A stretch of DNA of 48,314 nt, from assembly GCA_937884755.1 (NCBI GenBank), contig CAKZYJ010000453.1, positions 1-48,314 on the forward strand, in the 5' to 3' direction. This document shows positions 1 through 9,122 of the stretch, in pieces (positions within the stretch are counted from its first letter, which is position 1; every line of letters starts with the position of its first letter). The stretch comes from an uncultured Flammeovirgaceae bacterium. Lineage in GTDB: Bacteria; Bacteroidota; Bacteroidia; Cytophagales; Cyclobacteriaceae. The position numbers and the translations under genes were made by a program. Under the pieces are notes generated by a model. The model had not been told where the DNA came from. It did no database searches and saw nothing but the letters and a program-made list of their open reading frames with translations.

Positions 1-2
1 AC

Positions 3-1022
3 GATATCACCCTAGAAGTACAAGTGACTGCTTCCAATACCGAGGCACCCGATGCTGTTCTGACCTTTACCATCAATATCCTGGATGTAGCCGAAGGTGG
101 CGGAGGAAGTTACGCCAAAGCCTTCGGGGCAAACTTTGGCCGAACGGTGGGCGATGCTGGCTTTGCGGACTTTGTAAACCTTTCTGACGGTTCGGCTGAA
201 TGGGCTTCGGGTGATATTCAGGGGTCTGGCATGGAACTGCATAAAGCCAATACCCATATCATCAATGGGTATTACGATAACTTTGGGGTTAATGTCGCCG
301 GAGATATTAGTCCAGCGGATGTGAATAGATCATTTTGGCGAAGAAACGATCCAATCACCGGGCCATTAGAATTGACTGTGAGAAACGTTACAGGAACACC
401 ACTGAACGATGGTGATAATGTCCGGGTGAAGCTGGTGATTGCTGACGATAGAGGAAGTGCTATTAACTGTACGGTGATTGTAGAAGGGGTAACAGTCAAT
501 CATAATGCAGAAGACAATGTGAATGCGCTGGTAGTGGATGTAGTAGTCGGAGCGGATAATGATATAGATATATCCATTGATCAGACCTCGGATGCCAGTT
601 GGGGTAAGTTCATAAACGCTTTAGAGGTGCATTTGGAGAATAGCTTTGCTTGGTGGCAGTTGGTGTTGATGCTAGGGTTTTGGCTGGGTAGTATAGCACG
701 AGCAAATTTCATCCAAAAAGTTTCTGACAACGTGCGCCTGAGAAGGCACAAGATTATACATTACTACTTTCTGTTCTTGAGTAGAAATATTCATTGTCGA
801 GCGATAATATGGTTTAGTGCGGTCAATAATTTCGTCATGGAACTTAACCTCAATATAGCTAGGGCGCATTGCTACATCCTCAAAGCTTGTATACCAGCCA
901 AGCTCATCCTGAATACCCAAATCTTTCGCCAACTCATCTACTTTCTGATGATATTCGCTAGCCTTAGAGTGGCTGACGTAACAGGAATGCTTCAAATCAG
1001 GATCAGCAGAGAATATAGATAG
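3..1022 (+). CDS. 3' part of a large beta-rich adhesin or tail protein (5' end outside window)
   Basis: The reading frame is open from base 3, upstream of the first possible start (GTG at 24), so this is the C-terminal part of a longer protein. The first residues (ITLEVQV, then LTFTINILDV) look like the last strands of a cadherin-like repeat. They are followed by about 180 residues rich in Gly, Asp, Asn and Val that look like a beta-sandwich binding domain. This fits a phage receptor-binding or tail protein at the head of the fibre genes, but a host surface protein cannot be excluded. After about base 641 the composition changes (Trp-rich hydrophobic stretch, then basic and Cys-containing sequence). 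There the frame lies codon-on-codon antisense to the gene at 672-1046, so the last 120 or so residues may not be native. No catalytic motif was seen. Confidence 0.5.
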   Translation, partial: DITLEVQVTASNTEAPDAVLTFTINILDVAEGGGGSYAKAFGANFGRTVGDAGFADFVNLSDGSAEWASGDIQGSGMELHKANTHIINGYYDNFGVNVAGDISPADVNRSFWRRNDPITGPLELTVRNVTGTPLNDGDNVRVKLVIADDRGSAINCTVIVEGVTVNHNAEDNVNALVVDVVVGADNDIDISIDQTSDASWGKFINALEVHLENSFAWWQLVLMLGFWLGSIARANFIQKVSDNVRLRRHKIIHYYFLFLSRNIHCRAIIWFSAVNNFVMELNLNIARAHCYILKACIPAKLILNTQIFRQLIYFLMIFASLRVADVTGMLQIRISREYR

Positions 1023-1046
1023 TAAAAGGATAAATAGATAGCGCAT
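672..1046 (-). CDS. small exported protein, unknown function
   Basis: A 124-residue protein. I chose the internal ATG at 1046 over the far upstream start because it begins a short signal-peptide-like segment (MRYLFILLLSIFSA), while the extra N-terminal sequence of the longer frame looks non-coding. The mature part is polar and mixed alpha/beta, with Cys near the start (HSCYV) and near the end (EICSCY) that could form disulfides after export. It starts 33 bases from the rightward gene at 1080, so the two are divergent from a common control region. It opposes the direction of the surrounding late genes, which is typical of a moron expressed in the lysogen. It overlaps the tail of the gene at 3-1022 in antisense. 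No family recognised. Confidence 0.5.
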   Translation of the reverse strand: MRYLFILLLSIFSADPDLKHSCYVSHSKASEYHQKVDELAKDLGIQDELGWYTSFEDVAMRPSYIEVKFHDEIIDRTKPYYRSTMNISTQEQKVVMYNLVPSQAHVVRNFLDEICSCYTTQPKP

Positions 1047-1079
1047 AGAGTAAAGATAGTGAAAAAATATAAGTAAGAG

Positions 1080-1826
1080 ATGTTTAAGATAATTTGGAAT
1101 CCGATAAATGAAGCGTTCAAAAATGTTAAAAATCGCTATCAGTATCGAATATTTATTTGGGTGCTGATCTTGGCAACCGTTGCCTTTGTAGTAACAAAAG
1201 TATCGGAGGCGCAAATTGAGATGGCCAAAGAGCGAAGTAATCATAACACGAAAGTTTATGGCGATCTAGACGATATGGTCGATCTAATCCAACTCCGCCT
1301 GAGCACACACCCGAAGTATGATGTAATTCGTAGCATGATACTTTATGCCCATAATGAAGATGCGATCATCAATCCATTTGAAAACGTGCATGTGGTGGTC
1401 ACGCATGAGGGTGTACATGGAGATTATAGAAAGATTAAAGCTAACTGGGACATTGATAATGACCGATTGATGTCAGACGGACTACGGAATGTGATTGGAG
1501 AAGCCATGAATCGTAAGGGTTACGATAATAAATACTACTACATACCCGACATCGTGAATGCTCCTGATTTGGATGGTGGGAATTACGGGCTACTCCCTTC
1601 TTCAAAAGGTAAAAGTGCGATTATCTATTACATCGATACCAAAGCAGAAGTCAAAACTTGGCTAGACTATTTGAATCCCTTCTATTTTAACGAAGCAGAA
1701 AACCCAAAAGCCCGAATGCTCTTCTTGCTGGTTGTTTTTGATACAGTAGGCGTGAAGCAATACAATGAAGGTATTGTTCCAATTGTGGAAGATTACCGAG
1801 ATAGAATATATAATATAATTAATTAA
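1080..1826 (+). CDS. membrane-anchored protein with soluble C-terminal domain
   Basis: A 248-residue protein with one clear hydrophobic segment at about residues 23-40 (IFIWVLILATVAFVV), preceded by basic residues, so an N-terminal inner-membrane anchor is likely. The soluble remainder is mixed alpha/beta. Its layout, ending in a hydrophobic strand (MLFLLVVFDTV), vaguely recalls GAF-like sensor folds, but I cannot name a family. It sits between adhesin and tail-fibre genes and is divergent from the small exported protein at 672-1046. A membrane-anchored protein next to an exported one in a tail cluster is a common setting for lysogenic conversion or superinfection-exclusion genes; that role is inference only. 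The next gene begins 4 bases after its stop. Confidence 0.6.
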   Translation: MFKIIWNPINEAFKNVKNRYQYRIFIWVLILATVAFVVTKVSEAQIEMAKERSNHNTKVYGDLDDMVDLIQLRLSTHPKYDVIRSMILYAHNEDAIINPFENVHVVVTHEGVHGDYRKIKANWDIDNDRLMSDGLRNVIGEAMNRKGYDNKYYYIPDIVNAPDLDGGNYGLLPSSKGKSAIIYYIDTKAEVKTWLDYLNPFYFNEAENPKARMLFLLVVFDTVGVKQYNEGIVPIVEDYRDRIYNIIN

Positions 1827-1830
1827 GCGG

Positions 1831-2517
1831 ATGGCTGAGCAAAAAAATACTGGAAGCCTCGTTCAGAGCACGATTGATACAGTTCGCCCGAGCGACACCT
1901 ATGCTACTCACCGTAGTAGAAAAGGGGAGGGTGGGCCATTTTCAGTCCGTAACCTAGAAGGGCTTCAGCAAATCCCCTTTGACCGCTTATACCATGATTG
2001 CTACTGCACCGTACAAGAAAATAGCGAGGCAAGCATTCCTCGCACCATGTACGTGCTCAAAAAACTACCCATAGAGTATCTTCCTGATCCCGGAGTTGAT
2101 GTCTATGATAAGCCGGGACCTGATGAATGGAGTAACTATCGAATCATTGATATATCACTCGATGAATCTCATGAAGGGTTCTTTCTTAACTTCTGGAAGA
2201 TTGCATGGCAAGATGACACTTTTGATTTAGCCTATGACGAGGAGTTTGCCCCTGACTACGATGGGTCTTACTATACCGATAACGATCTTCCTGAAAGCTC
2301 GGTACCTCCGTTTCCATATGATAAAGATGCCGCTTGGAATGCTGCGAATTGGTCGCAGGCGTATGACCCTTCTATTCACGAGTGGAAGCGAGTACGTTGG
2401 GGAAATAGCGCGCCTTCTTTACCCTTCCGGGTCACTAGTGATTACGAGGTAGGGGATATTCCGAATTTCTTGTTTCGCTGGTACCCGCCGCAGCAAGGCA
2501 CGCCGCCGACGCCGTAA
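1831..2517 (+). CDS. tail fibre protein, N-terminal piece (in-frame TAA at 2515)
   Basis: A 228-residue frame rich in Asp, Pro, Tyr and Trp that starts just after the membrane protein gene. The TAA at 2515-2517 is followed in the same frame by uninterrupted coding sequence to 6573 (FKAPDNLNPNSQPPDWVD and onward), with no start codon until GTG 2695. The Pro-rich, acidic composition is continuous across the stop. I therefore read 1831-6573 as one tail-fibre gene of about 1580 codons split by one nonsense codon. N-terminal segments of such fibres usually bind the tail; here the segment contains repeated Trp/Pro/Asp motifs (KPGPDEW, WKIAWQDD). If translation stops at 2515 the product would be an anchor without a receptor-binding part. 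Confidence 0.75.
   Translation: MAEQKNTGSLVQSTIDTVRPSDTYATHRSRKGEGGPFSVRNLEGLQQIPFDRLYHDCYCTVQENSEASIPRTMYVLKKLPIEYLPDPGVDVYDKPGPDEWSNYRIIDISLDESHEGFFLNFWKIAWQDDTFDLAYDEEFAPDYDGSYYTDNDLPESSVPPFPYDKDAAWNAANWSQAYDPSIHEWKRVRWGNSAPSLPFRVTSDYEVGDIPNFLFRWYPPQQGTPPTP
2515..2517 (+). other. in-frame TAA splitting the tail-fibre gene
   Basis: The codon follows ACG CCG and precedes TTT AAG. Frames on both sides have codon starts at positions equal to 1 modulo 3. A single C-to-T change from CAA, or another one-base change, would create it. No frameshift was seen nearby. Confidence 0.85.
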
Positions 2518-2694
2518 TTTAAGGCTCCGGACAACCTCAACCCGAATAGCCAGCCCCCTGACTGGGTCGATACGCCCCCTGAGAAACCCGATGGAGATTA
2601 TCAGCTCTGGGAGCTCCGGGGTATTCTCAACTACGCTGGAGTATTAAAACGACCTTGGCAAGAGCCGGTACAAGTTCCAATCAACGGGGACTTA

Positions 2695-5600
2695 GTGCGC
2701 TACTCTGTCAACAACTCACCTGACCCGAGTGGGATTGTTGATACATTAACCGCGGCCACAACCAGTTCGCCAGGGGACTCAGCACTACTCAATGCTGGCT
2801 GGTTTGCTACGCCTCACCCCAAATATTCGTATCGGGCGACCCGAAGAAAGATTGATCAAGCCGAGTATTCTACGTGGAATATTGAGCGAATTGGTCAGGA
2901 AACCTCCGAGCGAACGATCTTTATCTACCGCAACTTTCCTGAAAAGCTTGCTAACTATATTCTTAACAATCCTGACGAAGAGTTTGAAATTAGTGAAGGA
3001 GGGGATGGTCAACCTTTTCGTCCGCAAGTGGACCGGCCAGAGAAGTGGACAGATAAACCTGATCCTAATCCGATGGCTGGCTGGATCCCTTTTGAGATTC
3101 AAGCGAATTTTTCAGCAGGGGGAAGGCGGATAACTCCATGGAGTGACCCTATTCCCAAGACGGCTAGTGACTTAGTGATTGGTAGTATTACTAGTGATCG
3201 GGGAAACAGCTTTCGATTTCGCCCTAATCAAGAGCCTACCCGAGAGTTCACCCAAATCACCCTAACAGCCAATTTAGTTCGGGGTAAGCTATTACTTAAT
3301 GGTGTAGAAGATATTGCTTACGACTGGCGTAGAATCAATAATGGAGGTAGCGCTCAGGATACTGTATTTGGCACAGACAGAACAGTAGTAATTACACCGG
3401 ATGATGTAAATGGCAGTGCTATTTTTGAGTGCCAGATGCGCCACACTGTTAAAGGTATTATTAACTTTTTTACTGAGCGATACGAAATATTAGACATTGC
3501 TGATGGGGCTGATGCAAAAGAGCTGACTATTAAAACGAATACAGCAATTTTCTTCACCAAAGAAGGTAATACAACCCCAAGCACAGTAACCTTAGAAGGT
3601 TTTGCTAAAAATATTTTGCATGGCACATTAGCCTTCACCTGGTCATACCGAAATGGCCAAGATAGTATTGCTGATGGCCCTTGGACAGACTTGATTGACC
3701 AGACGGCTAAAGTAACACTGCCTTCCACTGAGTTTTTAGATCAGTTAGGAGCCACCGACTTTGTAGAGTATCGATGCCGGGTATTAGAAACGAACACCAA
3801 TGCTATCTATGAAGATCGGCTTACGGTGTCTCATCAGGATTTAGAAGATGGCATTCTTTCCTATTCAGTCGTACTATCTAATCCTCAGCACACCATTCCG
3901 ACTCGGGAGGATGGTACGTTAATCAATAATTTAGTACTGGATAGTGCTTTTACTTCCTATCAGATATTTGAGGAAGGAACAGATGTTACCTCAGATTATG
4001 ATTCGGTAACAACCAATATTCAAAAAACCTTAGCTGCTGGGGCTGATAACTCCAATGATCAAGTAGCTATATCTGTGGATACCAACACAAAGCGGATTCT
4101 AGTTACCTCGTGGGGTGCTAAGGTACAAGAAGCTAATGTTCAGATCACCTTTGAAGATATAGGTAACGTAGACCGCTACCCGCTGCAGCGTAATTTCAAG
4201 CTCATCCGGCAGACAGGGTACGGATCAATCATTGTCGCCGATATTGATGTAGCGGATGATAGTCCTAGTAATGGATTTGTCTTTTTCCCAGGAGACACCG
4301 CTGACAAAGACTTAACGGTCGTGGTATACAGTAACGGTTTAGAAGTAGATGACCTGACTGGTTGGACGATTGACTGGGATGCGGAAGGTAGTACCGGTAG
4401 TGGGGAAACCTTTACTGTCACTCCTGAGATGGTGGATAGTAAGCTCACTGTAAAAGTAACGGTCACCAATCCTGAAGGATCTCAAGTGGCACGTAAGGCT
4501 TTTATTACTGAGCTTGCCGATGCTGAAGGCATGGTCTTCTTACATCATCCGGGTATTGCTAAGCCTGATACGCCCACACTGCCTTATGAGGAATATATTT
4601 TTGTTGAAGAAGACTTACGAGTGACAGGCATTCATCAAGCGAATGAACCTATTTGGTTGTATAAGTTTGATGTCAATTATAACTACACCTTCAACTTTGT
4701 AAAAGGCGGAGGGGCTGGCTGGGATATCATCGCCAAACGACTAGATGGCTCTATAGATGAAATTCAAACGAATCTTACATTCCCTAATGGAGCAACGGGA
4801 ACACTGGTCAATCACGAATTGTATTCTCAAATAGGACTACGCCCTCGCTCCACGACGAATCAGGATACTCATATTGCCTTAATCTTAAAATTCTCTGGCA
4901 GTGACTCAAGCGTAACGTGGACGCACAAGATTGTCTCTGATGGTCCCGATGCAACGTACTGGAGAAGTGAAAAAAGGCGGTCTGATCCTCCTTCAGCATG
5001 GTCAGAGCCTTTTCGGTTTGCCTTTGAAGAAGCGCAGTTTGTACCAGGTGGGTTTATGGCCACTTTCATGGCAATCCGCACCAATGAACAGAAAGCCCCC
5101 AAGGCTCCTCGTGCTACGGTGCAACCGGAGGTAGAAGGTACTAGTCGGCTCAAAGACTTCTTTACGTCCGACGGGGTAAAGTGGTACAGTGAAGGGAATC
5201 TCCCTTCTTTCAATCGCTTCACGCATAAGCTCTATCAGTCCCAAAAGCTTGTCCGCTTCACCAGAGAAGACAACTATATAAGTAGTACGGCCACGGCATG
5301 GACAGCTCCCCGCTTAGTGGGAGGAACCAATGGCCTAAATGGCTCGGCTCCGTTATTTATCTTCCGTCGTCAAAGTACGCGCCCTAGTGAAGGTCAGCTG
5401 CCTGTGAACAACCTCAAGATGGAGCAATCTGGAGGAACAGGTTGGAGTGTGCAAGCACCATCAGGAAATGCCCAGCTTTGGATGTCCACCGCTCGCTTTG
5501 AATGGAATACTATGCTCGATCGTTATGTCCAACAAGAAAACTGGTCGCGCCCTGAAGCATTTGGAGGGGAAGGTTCTCGAATCGCTTACTTGTATCAGGC

Positions 5601-6573
5601 AGCCACCCAAAACGATCGTCAACCGGCTTCTCCTACTGCCAGTCCAGAAGATGTACTGAGTGCTGGGGGAACGTATCGTGATGGTGCTTGGAGAAAAACA
5701 AGCACCAACGCTCATTGGAAAGCAATTGCCTATTACAATGGTGCTTGGAGTGTTTGGTTTATAGAGCGTCTTACTGGAGCCACTGGAGCGGCGGGAGCCA
5801 ATGGGAGTAAGTGGTATCTGTTTAATGCTATGTCGGTTTCAAGCGAGTCTAGCGATAAGCACAGCTTCTTTGTCAGTACCGATGGGCGGGTAGATGATTA
5901 TGCCATCAAGCCTGATGGGAGATTCTACCAAAAAACCAATGCCCAGAACAACCGATGGTATTACCGAGGACGGGGAGGTAATAGGATCTATAGCACCAAT
6001 GAGCTAAGTGGGGTGAGCTTTCAGGGCACAGGGCAGTTTCGATCTACCTCTGGAGCTGCCAATGACCTAGCCATTCACGAAGACGGGAATATCTATAAAA
6101 GAGCTAGTAGCTCAACTACCTGGACGAAGGTGGGGGCACTTGATCTCACCCAACTATTTAGTGATCAATTCTGGGTTGATAGGTGGAAAGTGAAAGGTAC
6201 AGGAAGCAACTTTACTAGTTGGGATGTAGAATTTCAGCGATCGGTGACAGGAATAGTCTACGTTTCAGGCAACGTGTATCGAGGAAGTGGAGGGCAAAGC
6301 TTTCGCCAGTTCACAATCCCTTCGAGTGTCCTTAGTTGGCTGCTACCTATGCACTATCAATTTAGTGCAGGAGTCAATAAGTTTAAGAAATTTCAATTAG
6401 GAGGTGTTTTTATTCGTGAGTCAGATGATGGAATTGGGCGTGATACTTCTGGCGCATTTATCTATAAGAATGGGTCTAGCTACCACTTAACCTTAGAGTT
6501 TGCTGGAGGGCACACCGCCCAAATCAACGATCAGTACCCTTCAATAGCCAACACAATCTGGAATAACGCTTAA
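2695..6573 (+). CDS. large tail fibre / receptor-binding protein, C-terminal piece
   Basis: A 1292-residue frame from GTG 2695, but open in this frame from 2518, so it is the distal part of the gene beginning at 1831. It is a long chain of beta-rich, Ig-like segments with repeated phrases such as FTWSYRNGQDS, WTIDWDAEG and VTPEMVDSKLTV. Repeated short stretches rich in W and P (SDPPSAWSEP, SWTAP-like) follow. A short collagen-like Gly-X-Y run (GATGAAGANGS, near base 5780) lies in the distal third and is a common trimerising hinge in phage fibres. The C-terminus is a compact aromatic domain. The order points to a long fibre with a distal binding tip. The next gene starts 11 bases downstream. 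Confidence 0.75.
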   Translation: MRYSVNNSPDPSGIVDTLTAATTSSPGDSALLNAGWFATPHPKYSYRATRRKIDQAEYSTWNIERIGQETSERTIFIYRNFPEKLANYILNNPDEEFEISEGGDGQPFRPQVDRPEKWTDKPDPNPMAGWIPFEIQANFSAGGRRITPWSDPIPKTASDLVIGSITSDRGNSFRFRPNQEPTREFTQITLTANLVRGKLLLNGVEDIAYDWRRINNGGSAQDTVFGTDRTVVITPDDVNGSAIFECQMRHTVKGIINFFTERYEILDIADGADAKELTIKTNTAIFFTKEGNTTPSTVTLEGFAKNILHGTLAFTWSYRNGQDSIADGPWTDLIDQTAKVTLPSTEFLDQLGATDFVEYRCRVLETNTNAIYEDRLTVSHQDLEDGILSYSVVLSNPQHTIPTREDGTLINNLVLDSAFTSYQIFEEGTDVTSDYDSVTTNIQKTLAAGADNSNDQVAISVDTNTKRILVTSWGAKVQEANVQITFEDIGNVDRYPLQRNFKLIRQTGYGSIIVADIDVADDSPSNGFVFFPGDTADKDLTVVVYSNGLEVDDLTGWTIDWDAEGSTGSGETFTVTPEMVDSKLTVKVTVTNPEGSQVARKAFITELADAEGMVFLHHPGIAKPDTPTLPYEEYIFVEEDLRVTGIHQANEPIWLYKFDVNYNYTFNFVKGGGAGWDIIAKRLDGSIDEIQTNLTFPNGATGTLVNHELYSQIGLRPRSTTNQDTHIALILKFSGSDSSVTWTHKIVSDGPDATYWRSEKRRSDPPSAWSEPFRFAFEEAQFVPGGFMATFMAIRTNEQKAPKAPRATVQPEVEGTSRLKDFFTSDGVKWYSEGNLPSFNRFTHKLYQSQKLVRFTREDNYISSTATAWTAPRLVGGTNGLNGSAPLFIFRRQSTRPSEGQLPVNNLKMEQSGGTGWSVQAPSGNAQLWMSTARFEWNTMLDRYVQQENWSRPEAFGGEGSRIAYLYQAATQNDRQPASPTASPEDVLSAGGTYRDGAWRKTSTNAHWKAIAYYNGAWSVWFIERLTGATGAAGANGSKWYLFNAMSVSSESSDKHSFFVSTDGRVDDYAIKPDGRFYQKTNAQNNRWYYRGRGGNRIYSTNELSGVSFQGTGQFRSTSGAANDLAIHEDGNIYKRASSSTTWTKVGALDLTQLFSDQFWVDRWKVKGTGSNFTSWDVEFQRSVTGIVYVSGNVYRGSGGQSFRQFTIPSSVLSWLLPMHYQFSAGVNKFKKFQLGGVFIRESDDGIGRDTSGAFIYKNGSSYHLTLEFAGGHTAQINDQYPSIANTIWNNA

Positions 6574-6584
6574 AGTAAAATATT

Positions 6585-9122
6585 ATGGAGTATACTGCAG
6601 CAACGACAGCAAAGATTGATGACTTCTACCAGCGAGGCAGCTTTAAGCTAATCCAGATGGTTGCTGAGCTAGCTGATGATACGGACTCACTAGACAAGCG
6701 TGACCGTAGCCGTCTGCGCGGTCAGTGTAAAGACTTAAACAAGTTTTTAGTATCAGTGGATAGTGGACTTATCAACTGGGAAGAAGAACAGGTGCTGCGC
6801 TATTTAGAATACTACACCCAGCAATACCAGTTAGTCCATTTACCGCCTCGTCAGCTATCGTATCGGGGGCAATCGCTGTTTATCTTACAGTCATCCAGTT
6901 CTAGCTCACCTACGGCGCCGGGGGCAGAAGGAAGCTCTTTACGGGCAGGCTCAGCTCAAGTACAGTACTTAAACGGAGAGTGGCAATTCAATAGAGAAGG
7001 TGAGAGTCCTAGAGCTATGTTGGGACTAGGAGATGTGATCAATGATCAGGCGGTGGCACCGGATCGAACCTTTAGTTCTTCCGAGATTGTCCGAAGATTA
7101 TCAAAATATCTGACATCAACTCAGATAGAAGCTTTGATGGGAATGACCCAAGAGGAGCAAACACGCCTGATTAATGTAGAAAGTTTCGTCAATGCGTTCC
7201 CTGCTGACCCCGAAAGCTTTCAGAGTATTGAGGAAAAAGATCAACCAGGAGGGTATGCTTCATTAGATGAAACAGGTAAAATCTCTTCTGACTTAATTCC
7301 TGTCGTCGGTCAAGCTTTAAATTATCAGGCGCAGTACAATGCTGCCACCAATCTTCCTGCACTACCCGGTCCCAGTAATGATAACCGAGGTCACCTCTAC
7401 ATTGTCAAGGTAGCGGGAGCTCAATCGTTTATTGAAAATTCTATTGCTCTAAACCCCGGAGACTGGGTGATCAGTGATGGTACAAATTGGGAGGTAGTGC
7501 CGATCTCTGATTTTATTGGTTCACCTACAGGAGGGGTTAACGCCTTTGGAGTAGCTAGGGTGAATCAGTTTGTCTTAGACACAAGTAGTGTTAATATTTT
7601 AACGCTCAACTCAAACTCAAACGATTCCATCAGTACGATTTTGGGTATGGAGGGAGTGAGTCAAAAGACCATTATTATTTCAGCTTCTTCTAATGAAGTG
7701 CGTTTCCGATCGACGTTTATTCCGGTTAGTCAAATCATTGGAAAGCATGTGGTGGGACAGCGGTGTTTACTTACTCTTTTTCGCGTATCTTCTACCTCTG
7801 AAAACTACTATGCTATCTTTCAATCTGACCGAAAAGTACAGGTAGCTTTTGATTCGGAGGATAACCGGTTGGCTGTCATTGTGGATGGCGTAAGCTCATC
7901 GGTTCAAATCCCTGTTGATGGAAGTGCTCCGGGAGTGAATGTGAATGTTCAAGGAGGTATCCTTACTGTTCAGGTGGGTGCAAGTTTTGGTACAGCCACG
8001 TTACCGACGTCTACCCCCGGGGGCGTAGGAATAGCCATTCAAGAGATTGTTGATGATATGGATTTGAGTGAGCAAGATAACTACGCGCACTTGTTCCAAA
8101 CGGATGATCAGGCGACAGTGATCCGCGTTCCTGAAGGTGTCCCAGAAGGTAAAAGCCACACCTTTGATATTAGCCGGGGTAGTACGCGACTAGATTGGGA
8201 TGACTCGTACCAAGCCGCTTACGGCACACTGTTTAATAAGTTGGAGGCCAGCCCAGTAGGCCCTAGTATTGGAAGTATTCGTTTTGGGGCGGATAACCGA
8301 GTATTTTTCATTGGTCAGCAGTGGCAATTGGATACTACCAACATGACTTTAGCCCAGGCCTTAGGGGATGCTATTTTTTCTAAGCATGAGTCAGTATCCA
8401 CGTATAATGCAACGGAAGGTCGCTGGGCAAGTGACACTCCCGGAGCCCCTGCAATGGTGGCGGGTTCATTTCAAAACCCAACCGTAATCAACGGTTTTCT
8501 TGCCTGCAATGGTATTGATCAGATGCTGTATATGCCACAGGTGTCTCTACCTAACATGGGAATAATTTGTATAGTAAAGTTTGATTCCACCTTCAATCAA
8601 CTAGCATTTTCCCCACCTAATAATGTGGATAAGTGCAACGCCATTGCTTTTTGTCATCAAGCCAAAGACCGAGCATCCACCATGTTTCAAATGATTCCGA
8701 ATAATGAGCTACGTGCCACCGGTCGGTATTATGATGCAACGCAAGAAACTGACCCGCCTTATTTGACGGGAAATAAGTTTGCTGCATCAGAAAGGGTAGT
8801 AGCTGATTTTCAGGATAATGACTTGTACATGGTCTATCTTACTAGGCAGGGAGGGCAAGGCTTTACTTGGAAAGTTGAGTGGGTGCCTTTGAGTCAAGAC
8901 CAGTATGTCTTTAATTCCAACTACACGATGGCATCAACCCATGCAGTCAATCAGACAAGCATGATTGCCATTGGGGGTGAACGACGTGGGGGAGATAATG
9001 GGGAGGTGGATGAAAGTACAAGTTTTTTTCCAACATTGGTGAAAGCACCTATCATCCTGAATCGGGGGCTTACTACACAAGAGTTGACTAACGCTTTCTT
9101 AGCCTACAAAAACTTGTCATAA
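6585..9122 (+). CDS. tail fibre with C-terminal ConA/LamG-like domain
   Basis: An 845-residue protein. The N-terminal 90 residues are helical and polar, which suits a tail-attachment segment. A Ser-rich linker follows (residues about 105-112). Around residues 225-245 is the phrase YASLDETGKISSDLIP, which matches the linker repeated in many phage tail fibres (xLxxxGKIxxxxIP). It is followed by a second common fibre module with LNPGDWVISDGTNW. The last 220 residues look like a LamG/concanavalin-like jelly roll (FLACNGIDQMLYMP, then LTTQELTNAFLAYKN at the end), a likely glycan-binding tip. The stop overlaps the next start by one base (TAATG), so coupled translation is likely. No catalytic residues recognised. 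Confidence 0.8.
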   Translation: MEYTAATTAKIDDFYQRGSFKLIQMVAELADDTDSLDKRDRSRLRGQCKDLNKFLVSVDSGLINWEEEQVLRYLEYYTQQYQLVHLPPRQLSYRGQSLFILQSSSSSSPTAPGAEGSSLRAGSAQVQYLNGEWQFNREGESPRAMLGLGDVINDQAVAPDRTFSSSEIVRRLSKYLTSTQIEALMGMTQEEQTRLINVESFVNAFPADPESFQSIEEKDQPGGYASLDETGKISSDLIPVVGQALNYQAQYNAATNLPALPGPSNDNRGHLYIVKVAGAQSFIENSIALNPGDWVISDGTNWEVVPISDFIGSPTGGVNAFGVARVNQFVLDTSSVNILTLNSNSNDSISTILGMEGVSQKTIIISASSNEVRFRSTFIPVSQIIGKHVVGQRCLLTLFRVSSTSENYYAIFQSDRKVQVAFDSEDNRLAVIVDGVSSSVQIPVDGSAPGVNVNVQGGILTVQVGASFGTATLPTSTPGGVGIAIQEIVDDMDLSEQDNYAHLFQTDDQATVIRVPEGVPEGKSHTFDISRGSTRLDWDDSYQAAYGTLFNKLEASPVGPSIGSIRFGADNRVFFIGQQWQLDTTNMTLAQALGDAIFSKHESVSTYNATEGRWASDTPGAPAMVAGSFQNPTVINGFLACNGIDQMLYMPQVSLPNMGIICIVKFDSTFNQLAFSPPNNVDKCNAIAFCHQAKDRASTMFQMIPNNELRATGRYYDATQETDPPYLTGNKFAASERVVADFQDNDLYMVYLTRQGGQGFTWKVEWVPLSQDQYVFNSNYTMASTHAVNQTSMIAIGGERRGGDNGEVDESTSFFPTLVKAPIILNRGLTTQELTNAFLAYKNLS

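Noticed and set aside
5760-5815. Collagen-like segment as an independent collagen gene
   Set aside because: Only a few Gly-X-Y triplets within a large tail-fibre frame; it is a hinge module, not a separate gene.
7890-7920. GGTTCAAATCCCTG resembling a tRNA T-loop
   Set aside because: It lies inside the tail-fibre coding frame and no tRNA cloverleaf can be built.
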